A stretch of 26,004 nucleotides of DNA from Isohypsibius dastychi (lineage: Eukaryota > Tardigrada > Eutardigrada > Parachela > Isohypsibiidae): assembly GCA_034696485.1 (NCBI GenBank), contig JAQIWT010000248.1, positions 1-26,004 of the forward strand. The letters are read 5' to 3'. A program made the translations under genes and the position numbers. Shown piece by piece: positions 1-10,082 of this stretch. The notes under the pieces are model-generated. The model was not told the origin of the DNA. It was given only the letters and a program-made list of their open reading frames with translations, and made no database searches. Position 1 is the stretch's first letter, and each line of letters begins with the position of its first letter.

Positions 1-217
1 GGTTGGGTTTTTGAGCAACTAACCCAATTGACACGAATTAAAGATAATTATTTTAGACATCATTAGTCTCATTCAGTCTCTCTTACGTCTATCGCGTTAT
101 GAAGGGTGTCGTACATTCTGACATTCGTTTACTCTTAACCTGACAAACGGCCAATATTTTATCGGAATTTACATACGAGTCTTTTTGAACAATTTCTGTG
201 ATATTAAGGAGTCCACC

Positions 218-3175
218 ATGTATTTTCATCCATCTACTTGGTGCTTATTTGTTTTTGGTAACTCGTTAAATCGCATTGTTTTACCGCCAGTTGATTTTCA
301 CTGATGTCATTCCAGGGATGATAATTTCGTCTGCTTCCGGTCAAAATCCAACCACGTCTGAAGGGCCCACAACAACTCCAGGTGAGAATAATTTGTGTGT
401 ATCCTGTTGTGACAATCAGATTATTTTATTTCAGAGCCTCCGATCACTTGGTTTGAATGCGATGAACAATACTCGTACCATCCTAATCCATCAAGTATGT
501 CAGCTGCTGTTTTCTATGTTTTTTCAAGGAATAGATTGAATATAATCATAATCTTCCAGACTGCACGCAGTATATCATTTGTGTTTTTGGAAAGCCGTAT
601 CTTAGAGCATGCGAAGGAGGCTTACATTGGAATGATCGATTGAAGGTAAAGGTCACCTTCGTTAAATTTTCTGAAATTGAGTTATCAGTTCTCATCAATC
701 TCGGTCGAAAAAAAACGCTGATTAATGTTTTTTGCAGAATTGTGACTGGCCAAATCCAAAAACTACATGCCTGCAAGTCGACGATAGTGAGTTAAGAATA
801 CCGGATGCCGAATGTCCAGGTTGTTTAGTTTCCTTTTTCAGACACGGCATATAGACCCGAATCGTCCCCGGCGGTGACCGCACCTTCCTTCGCAAACGAA
901 GGGGATAGTATGAATGGAGATAATGACTGGCAAATTCCGTCCAGTGGAAAATATAGTGGATCCCAGCCATTATCAAGGTTCAAACCGGATGAAGATGCAG
1001 CAAGGGACCAACTTTCTAATTTCGCTGGAAAGAAGGTTGTTTATTTTGAGGCGCCCGCTGACCAACAGGACCAGTTAGCTCAACAACCCTCAACTAACAA
1101 TCAGCAATCAGGGTCAGATTCAAACTCTGACCGTCCGACCCAAGTAGAACAAGCGCGCGAAAAACTCGTCAGAAAGAAACAAGAAGAAGTGTTACCAATC
1201 GGACAAATGCAGCAAGCTGGTCAATCGAACGGCCAGCCTTTACGCATGTCATCCTGGGATACCGGAAATGATGAATTCCCGGCACATAATCAAGATTCAG
1301 AATCTCAGGCGCCGCCAAAACGGCCAACACAGCAGCGACCCATGAAAGCCGCCCCTGCGCAGTCAAACCCCTTGGGATCAGCACCACCGTAATTCTTGTC
1401 ATCTGGCTTTCTAATTATTGTGTTTTTGATTGTTTGATTTTCAGGTGGGCAGCTGCTCTTTTGGCCAAAAAGAACGCAAGACCCCAAGTCTCCTCTGAAA
1501 ACTTACCGCCTTCCCAGCCTATGTCATGGAGTGATGAAGGACAAAGTAACAATTTCCAAGGTCAACAGCCTTCTGCCAACAGGAACCAAGAACCTCAGCA
1601 GCCCGCGAGAAACCAAAATCCGGAAAACTCGTTTGCAACGCCCCCTCCGCCGACTTTTGCTCCTCGACGACCGGAGCCTTCCAGAAACCAAAGACCGCCA
1701 CCACCCAGACCCACGATGTCAAGTATGGCGCCACCTCAAGTTGCGGAGACTTCGTTTGGCCAAGGAAGCGATCAGGATTCAAGAGCGCCGTCAAGAACTT
1801 CCGGTTTTGAATCTGCCAGAGAGCAACCATCCAACATTAGAGGGGGATACCAGGGTAAGTTTGGAATAGCAAAATTCATATTTAAATGAAAATATTAATC
1901 TTGAAAAATATGAAAAATTAATCGTATCTAGGCGGAAGACCAAAAAACAATTTGGACAGCGAAGAATCGTTCGGAAATCCATCACTGGACCGCAACTCCG
2001 ATTCGATGCCATCCCTTCGCCAACCGAGTGGTGGATCTCCGTCGCAAAAGTCCAACAACGCAATGCCAGCCCAACGAGGATCACAGGGTCCCCGTCAGCC
2101 ACAAAATCGCCCAGCTCCCCAATCCGACGTTGATCACGAGAGGCCAAATGCTTTCTCGTTCCCGTCAAATGACAATGCAGGTGCCCAAGAACAAGATCGA
2201 GTTGCACCACCACCAGGGGACCAAGGTCGCCGAGTGAATCCAAGTCCCTTCTCTCCCAACGCAATCACAAACAGTTTCAGTCGACCTGCTGAATCCAGAT
2301 CTCCAGTTCGACAGCAAGCTGGTCCTAGAGCACCGATCCAAATGGCGCAAGCGCCACCAAAACCACCCGTTAATAATAACATGGATGACGACTTTGGAAG
2401 CTTCTCTGGTCAGCAGGGGGAAGCTTTCCCGATGAGACCACAAAGCAACAGAAATCGCGGAAACGAGGACGACTCGAGAAGTTCTCCACAAAGTCAAATG
2501 AATTTCGCTACGAGAAGACCTTCCAGCCAAAGTCAAAATGGCAATCAGCCGCAAAGGTCACCGCCAAAGTCCGGCATCCATTTGAACAATGGCAACCAGT
2601 TTAATGGAGATGTTACCGGAGGTGGTCAAGACAGCTTTCCAGGGGCATCGAATGAAGACTCTTGGTCAGGTGGGCAGCCCGCTCGGAGGGGTAACGCGGG
2701 GCGACCACCCAGCCAGGGTTCACCCAAGCAGATGGGCAGACCACAACAACCAGCGGCCAATCAGCACGATGGTCAGGATACCGATTTTGGGGCTGCAGAT
2801 GATACTTCAGTGAAAGAACAACTTCAACAGCTCAGCCAGAGATTCCCTGGATTCCAGGACGAATCCGGTTTCGGAGCGCAGCAAGACAACATGCGAACTA
2901 AGATGCAGTTTGGATCGGGATCACGTGGTAATCAGCAACAGTTTCCTTTTGAGAATGAAGACTCGAATAGCGGCGGCGGACAGCGGTTCCCATTTGAAGC
3001 AGCTCAAGATGACATTCCCTCAGACTTTTTTCCTGAGTCCGCCGCACCTCGAGCGCCACAGAGACAGAAAAATTCGAGGCCGTTGAGTATGTCCGGTGAT
3101 CATCGGGACGAAGATTTTGCCTCGCCATCGAATTATAATGAACAGCGTATGCGGCAGTTTTATGCCGGAATCTAA
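218..3175 (+). CDS. Secreted chitin-binding (peritrophin-A type) protein with long disordered tail
   Basis: Exon model: 218-257, 316-381, 435-494, 560-645, 738-786, 842-1388, 1445-1854, 1932-3175, all GT-AG and in frame, giving 833 residues. The first 21 or so residues are hydrophobic and end in SSASG, a likely signal peptide. Residues 44-95 form one chitin-binding type-2 domain (CBM14) with six cysteines at 44, 57, 63, 73, 86 and 95 and the aromatic and Gly positions of the family (for example CTQYIICVFGKPYLRAC). Everything after about residue 100 is low complexity, rich in Gln, Asn, Pro, Ser and Arg, with scattered acidic-aromatic patches such as DDDFGSFSG and a repeated FPFE; I see no second folded domain. 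CBM14 domains bind chitin in cuticle or gut lining, so a matrix role is likely; the tail's function is unknown. The domain is spread over exons 3-5, whereas the tail is in three large exons. Confidence 0.88.
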
Positions 3176-3847
3176 AACAGATTTTGTCATTCACATTTCC
3201 TTGATGTTCTCAAATGTTGCTGATAATTCTGACGGACCAAGTTCATATTCCATTCAGTCAGAACTCAAAATTAGCCATGACAAGCCTCCCAGTGCTTAAA
3301 ACTATATTTTCTTCCGCAGCCAAGTGCCAGTTTTTTTCTTCTTCTGCGAAATGTGTCGAGACCAGAGATAAGCTAGAAAACGCGCAGATGATAAAAACGT
3401 ACGTGCTTTGCCCGTATCTATTTTTCTCATCCGAACCTCATCTTCATGTAAATTGCTTATCACCTGTTTTTTAACTAACTGATAATTATCCGACCAAGTC
3501 CATGCGCACTTCACATACAAAGGTCCAGACACAAACACAGACTGGTTTTTGCTTCCATCGAATAGGAAGCGAGCACCGGAAACGGCCGTCCATTTTTTAT
3601 GGGCTTGACATGTAGACCGAGGCGTCAGTCTGGAATGCATGCGAACCTGACCTTTGCTATCTGATAAAGAGTTTTTTGCAGATTTATCTGCCCCTGATGT
3701 TGCGCGTGAAAGATAAAGTCATGTTTATTAACTCAAATGATTCACACTATGCTAGGGATATTGTTTGATGATCTTTTTGATCAGTTTGTCAATCGCAGCT
3801 TTGCTTGTTGAATAACATTATCGGAATATCTACAAATACCAACTTTG
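3176..3847. other. Intergenic region between chitin-binding gene and forkhead gene
   Basis: About 670 bases. It should contain the 3' UTR of the upstream gene and the promoter of the forkhead gene. I see no canonical AATAAA, no RNA gene and no convincing coding exon. A minus-strand open frame at 3302-3640 is discussed among the rejected items. Confidence 0.5.
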
Positions 3848-5640
3848 ATGGAGTCATATCAGTCTCATCTCCAGTTTCCTCAATCTTACCAGCCGAATAT
3901 TGTTTCACCGGATGGGGTCGTCGATTCTGGGACGGAGTCACTAATTAACTGGAAATCCGATTCGTCGAAGCGGAACTCTTGTCAACCACTTCAAGACTAT
4001 TTCAGCCATTCACAAAGCGATTCAAATATGAAAGGTATGGATAGAAACATGGAATTCTAATTATATTCTATAGCGGTTTCAGTACGAATTGCTGTCAAAA
4101 AACAGTCAGTTTCGGAAAGCCTTTTCTCTAAGTGTTCGCAAAATTGTCCATTGAAGAATTTCGGGTGAACGATTCGTTTTCTAGAGTATCGTATTTCGCC
4201 GGCAGAAATCAATTTCGTCCAAGTTCCAAAACAAAATATTGATGCTCCAGATGAGGTCTGCGGCGCAAAACCGGACCCCAGTTACAGTCGGATATGTTCT
4301 CAGCCACTTGAAAATCACCCAAGTGAACCAAATCAAACGCAAGTCAAACGCGGACATGGAAGTCGGAAACAAAATCATCATGGTAAGCTAGCTTTTGAAA
4401 TTCACTGCGGATTACAAGTCATCGTTGTGACGTGACCGTTTTTTCTCATCTCTATGGCGGAAACTAACGATAAAATTGTAGAACAAACGGGAACACTTGA
4501 CAAGAATATTCCGGCAGCTCCGAAGAAATCTCCCGGTATATCCGAGATCCAGCGCCCGCAGATGAGTTATGTCGCATTGATATTCAAAGCGATCCAGGAA
4601 TCGCCGATGAAAAAGTTATCATTGAACGAGATCTACTCCCATATTCTTCAGCATTATCCGTATTTTCTGGAGAACAAAAAAGGCTGGCAAAATAGCATTC
4701 GTCACAACTTATCACTGAACGATTGTTTCATCAAACTTCCCCGTGAAGCGGGCGCCGGCGAACGCAAAGGTGAGTGTAGTCGGTCGCTTTTGATTTACCA
4801 CGTCACCCTAATTAGACGTTCGAACATGTTATCTATGTCTATCTCATGTCTATCTCAACATGTTTCCAAAAATGGTGTATGTATACATAGTGAATAGATG
4901 ATAATTAGATTTGGTCAGTCATAAGTGAAATATTTTCTTGGTGACCTCTCTCATTTTCACATTTTTTTTGTTGCTGCAACTGAATTCTCTGTTGAATATG
5001 CTTTGTTGGATAAAGATTTAACCTCAAATTTATTGTTAGGTTGTTTTTGGGCAATTGATCCGTCATGTCACGATATGTACAAAGACGGGAACTTTCATCG
5101 CCGACGTCGCATGAGGCGGACGCTGTATCGAAGTACCATCATCACTCCGAATTTCCAGGAACCGTTTAGTGCGACAAAAAGTTTCGTGCCACTTAACATC
5201 CAGCAACAAATGGCAGCTGCGCAGGTCCATGTGTCTCAGACCAATTTCCTCATGCACTGCCAAAACATGGCTACTGGCTCATCATCATCCGCATCGTCAT
5301 TTTCCAACGCTGTAAGTCCAGCACAACTACGACCGTTTCAACCCACTTGAGAATACGGTACGTACATTCTCAAAAGACCTTTATGCTTCTGTTTCAGCGA
5401 CCAGAAACCAGGGCGTTCGCTCCCCATCCCAGCTCATCCTCTTTCCAAATGAACTCACTGGTCGTCAACGGAAGACCAACCTGGAAATCACTCGGCTCTG
5501 GATTCCAACCATACAACTCCTTTGGTCAATTCCCGGGAAATTTCAGCCGTTTTCTTCCCACCGGAAATCCAAGTGTACCTTACCCCCATGACGTTTTCAA
5601 CAACACGACAAGCAAGCCCAACTACTTTGATTTTCCATAA
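3848..5640 (+). CDS. FOXL2: Forkhead transcription factor, FOXL2-like
   Basis: Exon model: 3848-4034, 4185-4382, 4482-4769, 5040-5311, 5398-5640, 395 residues. The forkhead domain spans about residues 153-251 and contains the recognition helix signature [20 protein letters not shown], followed by [11 protein letters not shown], a [12 protein letters not shown] wing and the basic tail HRRRRMRR. The wing and RRRRM tail are most like FOXL2 (ERKGNYW, DPACEDMFEKGN, RRRRRMKR), and that is the basis for the name. The domain is diverged: it begins RPQMSY instead of the usual KPPYSY and has one extra residue in the PRE-GERKG loop. An intron interrupts wing 1 between exons 3 and 4. Using the GTAAGT at 5312 rather than reading on avoids a stop at 5348 and adds a C-terminus rich in Phe, Ser and Pro. 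It should be a nuclear DNA-binding regulator. Orthology to FOXL2 rather than another FOX class needs a tree. Confidence 0.85.
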
Positions 5641-5643
5641 TCT

Positions 5644-5649
5644 TTTATT
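5644..5649 (-). terminator. Candidate polyadenylation signal of COPB2
   Basis: The minus strand reads AATAAA here, 174 bases beyond the COPB2 stop codon, and only 4 bases from the forkhead stop on the other strand. No closer AATAAA or ATTAAA was seen on the minus strand. Confidence 0.45.
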
Positions 5650-5680
5650 ACACCCCGACTGTAATCCACAACTAACTAAG

Positions 5681-5686
5681 AATAAA
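5681..5686 (+). terminator. Candidate polyadenylation signal of the forkhead gene
   Basis: AATAAA lies 41 bases after the forkhead stop codon. A second AATAAA at 5752-5757 is a possible alternative. Either site places the forkhead 3' end in the same stretch as the COPB2 3' UTR. Confidence 0.55.
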
Positions 5687-5822
5687 TATTTTCGGTGTCC
5701 GTTTTCTGTTAACGCAAATAATTACATTGTTAAGAGACCAGATATCAAAACAATAAAGAAAAAGGTAAATGACAAAATTCGTGGACGTGATAATGAAAGA
5801 TGGAATGAGATGATAAAAAGGT

Positions 5823-8800
5823 TCAAATCAAGCTTTCGTCGTTCTCATTATAATCCTGCAAGAAGACAACATTGAAACACTATGAGAAACAGTTAATAGA
5901 ACTTACATTCGTTTCCACTGAATCTTCAAAATCCAGCTGATCAAGCTCTTCTTCAAGCTGGCCAATATCATAACTATCCACACCGTTAACCGTCGTGTGA
6001 TTCTCCGTAGAAATATCCTCTGCCGGCGCATCCCTAACGGATGTCTCCTGCTCTCTACCTGATCTTGGAGTGATAGAACGGGGCTGAGTTAAACCATTTT
6101 CCCGAACAGAACTCGAACGGCCATCTTCCGATTTCGACGTTTCCGTCAAGGTATCCAAATTGTCTGCTTGAAGAGGTGGAGCATGTGGGTCATAAGAAAA
6201 TTTCTCAGCCTGTTCTGCGGCTATTGCGTCTTCGATCAAATTACGCTCATCAACTTTCTGTAACAAAAAAAATCTCTTAAACGATGTTCGTCACAATAAC
6301 TGAAAAATTACCGCTAACTGCGGATAAACAGCAGCTGGAATTAAAGCCTGTCGCTCAGCGCGATAAAACTGCTCAGCATGCAGACTTCCTTCAAAGTTGC
6401 CAAACAAATTAGGATACTGCGCTGGATCAGCAAGCGCCTGCGCAGCTTTGACGCTTGTCCGGCTCATTTTTTCTTTCCATATAGTCAAAATGCGTGAAAT
6501 GTGACTTGGAACGTAGGTCCGAGCAAAAAAAGCTGCTTCCGGAAGCCGGTCAGATTTGATGAGGACTTCCAAACAATTTTCCAATCTATTCAAATAAATT
6601 TTTACAAGTTAAGAACTGTGAAAAAAAGCGACTACTTACTTTCCAAGACTCCAATAAGCGGTGAAAGAAATATTAAACTGGTGTTTTTCATCGGCCAAAG
6701 CAGCCAAATTTCGCATCAGATCTTGGTTACCGGAACATGTGGCTAGCAGCAAAAGGCCACTAAAATCTTCCGCGTGGAACATGCATTCTTCCGCTAATTT
6801 GAAATCCGAAGTCTTCATGGCCAACGCACCCAGCTGCTTCCATTTTTGCAAAGACTGAAAATCCATTTAATTTAAAATCGCACAGGAAAACAACGACGCT
6901 CGAAATACCTCAGATTCTTTCGCGATATCATAAACGGTCTTCAAATCTTTCAGCTGGAGCGCCAACTCAAATTTGTGTTCAGGATCAACGGTAACAGCAA
7001 GTGCTTGTTGTTTGTATCCCTACAAAAGTTTTCCATACAAAACTGATCACGCTGATAATGTCACAGTAACGAACCTGTTTTTCCAAAAACTGTGCGACTC
7101 TCGTGCGTTGCTCTTTTGGGACCGTCGGGAGGACACGATCAGCAGTTTGGAAATCTCGTCGCATAACAGCAGTTTGATACTCCAAAACAGAGAGGAGTAA
7201 TAAATAGCTGGTTACATTCAAGTCTTTGTCAGCTAAATATATGCGATTTTCCTTTGGAATATAGCCGAGGAGATACATGACGCTGAAAATTCAAGATGAA
7301 AGGCAATGCACTCAAAATGAAGTCTATTTACTGGCTTACCGATCCAGATGCGCCACCGTGACAATTTCACCGCCAACGTAATAATTCAGTCTGTTCACGG
7401 TGTTCGTATAAATAAGACAATCACCGATCCAGAAACCAGTTTTGACGGTTTCTTGCACATCTCCAATAACCTGAAGATAAAAACCCGATTAATTACAGTT
7501 CGACATGACAGCAAATAAACTCACATCAAAAGCGTCTTCGATACCGTCATCTGGAAGCGATTCGCCACTTTCCATAAATGTTGTAACGGCTTTAGCGTTG
7601 TATTTGAGAATGTAATAGCTATCTTCGGTGGTAACGGCCAAATATTCGCCATTTTCAGCCCAATACACCTAATTAGAAACAACTTAATAGAGCAATCAAA
7701 TTGATTCAAATGCTCATCAGAAACATACGCCTTTTGGCTGAATTTCGATACGACGTATCAGCTGAAGCGACTCCCAGTCATAAAGCGCTAAATGGTTCGT
7801 GGATTTCACACTCAGCAGTGGGCCACCAAATATTCCTAAAACCAAAAATTTCACATTGACTTCCGGTGGTCACTCTCAAAAGTCACGCTACCTTCCGCCC
7901 CAAAATCGGGTTTCAGTGTCTTAATCTCCTTGAAATTTTTGAAAAGCTTGACAGAGGAACTGCTTTCACGGATGGCGTATCCGGATGAATCTTGTGACCA
8001 AACAAATTCCTGCGCCGGTCCAAAGCTCTTGTTACGCAAAGCCATAGCAGTATAAATGATATATTCCCCATCACCACAAACCACAACAAATCTGGAACCG
8101 AAACAAAAGAGTCATCACCGGAGCACACCACAGTCTCATTTAGACTGACCGTCCGTTCGGACTATGTGATATGGTCTGGGGGTAGATTTCGCAACCACCC
8201 ATATCCTTCACGGAAAGCGGAAGCCGTTCCCCGTCCTTGATCTCGGCATCCCCAACCGTCTTCAAATTCGCCTGCTGGATCTCCGAGTGCTTGGCCCAGA
8301 CAATTTTTCCGCTGTTGTCCATCGAAACGGCTGGTTCTTCACGTCCAAGCTACGGAAAGGAAAACTTAAAAACCAAGTACCACTCCTTGGTCTAGCTTCC
8401 TCACCTTGAGGACAACGCTCCCTTCATCATATCCGATGGCAATGCTATTGGAACCTTTCAGACAATTAATAGCCCAAACACGCTCCAACCCGTAATTAAG
8501 AGTAGTTTCCAATCGATAAGTATTGGCATGCCAAACGCGGACCGTTCCTAATGATAAACACGTCAATCAACTCCAAATCATAAAAACTGCAGAAAATCCA
8601 TACCGTCTTCCGAACCGGTCAAAATGATGGGAAGGTCAGGATGGAATGCGACTGCAGAAATGTTCTGCGCATGACCGGTCAAAGTTTGTACACAATTTTT
8701 GTTCTGAAAATATAAGATTGACAAAATTGTACAGCGGAAAATTTCGAAGACTTCACCTGATAATCCCAGATTTTTACTAGCCGATCGTCGGCACCGCTGA

Positions 8801-9703
8801 TCAAATAAGGCTTGTCTCCGCCATGGTAATAATCGATCGCATTGACACCTTTTTCGTGACCTTCCAACGTGTAGTTTGGCTGTGGTGACCCGAGCTGCCA
8901 GATCTACATAAAAACAAGGAATGATTTACTACTCATTACCTCAAAGTAGATTTTTCAAAACTTACCTTGATTGTCCGGTCAAGGGAAGCAGTGGCAAAAG
9001 TGTTGTTATCTTTGGGATTGATCACGATCTGCATCACGTAATGTGTATGTCCCTCGAACGTTTGAGTGCACTGCCACTTTTTGTCCCAATCCCACAGTTT
9101 GATCGTCATGTCATCTGAAATGAATTAACAACTTAAAAGTTAGTGTAACAATGGCCGGATGAAGGTTTCTTACCGCTGCTGCTGATGACAAAAGGTTGAG
9201 TTGGATGGACAGCAATGCAGCGGACATAATCGGAATGAGCTTCGAAGCCATGGACTTTCTCCAATGTGTTATAATTAAAGGCTCGAATCTGCATGTCATC
9301 CTGAAATTCAAACGCGAAATGAAAAGAATTGTTCGCCAAAGAATTCACAATGTTTCTTACAGATCCGGTGATGACCCAGCTTTTACGTGGAACGAATTTC
9401 GAACACCTAACAGGTAGATCGCAAACTTCGAATGTTTTAACCATGGTCTGGAAATACTCTCCAGTAAAGCGACGGCACAAAAGTCGGAAGTAGTAAAGTG
9501 TACCTGATTTTCATAGTTCCAAATGTGTACTTGTCCATTGTACAAACTAGCCAACATCCATGGCTCTGTGGGATGCAGGTCCACGCTCTTTACTCGATCC
9601 GACCGACAGGAGAGCTTCCGCTTAATATCCAAACGCAAAGGCTGGAAGCACAAGTTAGCACACAACAATTCATCAAAAATGAAATGGAACGGGAAGTTAC
9701 CAT
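5823..9703 (-). CDS. COPB2: Coatomer subunit beta' (beta'-COP)
   Basis: Nineteen coding exons: 9701-9703, 9504-9641, 9361-9447, 9174-9300, 8966-9114, 8757-8903, 8604-8703, 8405-8547, 8150-8349, 7892-8091, 7729-7835, 7525-7668, 7340-7470, 7075-7282, 6909-7019, 6640-6854, 6312-6585, 5907-6257, 5823-5855. They join in frame to 955 residues (human about 906). Two N-terminal WD40 propellers (about 1-600) are followed by an alpha-solenoid. Highly conserved blocks include [65 protein letters not shown] and [16 protein letters not shown]. The protein is a COPI coat component that reads dilysine retrieval signals on Golgi-to-ER cargo. The tail after about 830 is poorly conserved and longer than in human, but keeps an acidic end ([11 protein letters not shown]). 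The initiator ATG is alone in its coding exon, followed at once by GTAACT. The last exon codes only ten residues; GTAAGT at 5906 and TTGCAG at 5856 support it. It is head-to-head with the PIAS-like gene. Confidence 0.97.
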
Positions 9704-10082
9704 CTTCCGTAGAAAACAATTCCCGATGAGAGAAAACAGAACAAGTCCACGAATTAAACTAACACGAATTAAACTAACAGTCCGCTCGTTCGTCCTGATA
9801 AACTGCAGCAAGAAGACCAAGATATCCACAAAAACCGGATGCACTCCGAATTTCCAAAACAATCCGAAGAGAACCACGTTGACTGTGTCGACGTCAGACA
9901 GCTGAAGTTTACCAAATAAACACCGCCCCTCGAATATTCTTACCAGGTAGGGGGTACCACGTCGTTGTTGTGATACCTTGTTACTATTTTGTTTTTGTTC
10001 TCCGCTGCGTAATCAAAACTGAGTGAGGTGATTTAAATTCAACTGAAATTTTGCGGGCTTTTGGGTCCTGGTTGGAAACGTG
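9704..10082. promoter_or_regulatory. Divergent promoter region shared by COPB2 and the PIAS-like gene
   Basis: Only 379 bases separate the two start codons, which face away from each other, so both promoters and both 5' UTRs must lie here or overlap. I see no clear TATA box. The interval includes a 15-base tandem duplication nearest the COPB2 side. The open frames on both strands (for example 9590-9877 minus) have no recognisable features and are not called. Confidence 0.5.
9749..9778. repeat. Exact 15-base tandem duplication upstream of COPB2
   Basis: The unit ACGAATTAAACTAAC occurs twice back to back (9749-9763 and 9764-9778) without a mismatch, 46 bases upstream of the COPB2 initiator on the minus strand, so in its 5' UTR or core promoter. 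The related string ACACGAATTAAA is also present near position 32. Confidence 0.8.

Noticed and set aside
1..30. Telomere-like or hairpin sequence at the left edge (TTGGGTT with AACCCAA)
   Set aside because: A single 7-base inverted repeat without tandem copies; no telomeric array.
3302..3640. 112-codon minus-strand frame with a possible donor after NYQLVKKQ
   Set aside because: The first half looks protein-like, but it has no recognisable domain and no matching exon on either side within the gap between two plus-strand genes.
5312..5350. Forkhead protein ending at the TGA at 5348
   Set aside because: GTAAGT at 5312 and TTTCAG at 5397 join in phase to a 243-base open exon with FOX-like composition, which is more likely than chance.
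5700..5875. Protein-like plus-strand frame (containing [19 protein letters not shown]) after the forkhead gene
   Set aside because: It overlaps the last COPB2 exon and intron on the minus strand, whose splice sites and acidic C-terminus are well supported, and it reads through the forkhead coding end in another frame. It is explained as a shadow.
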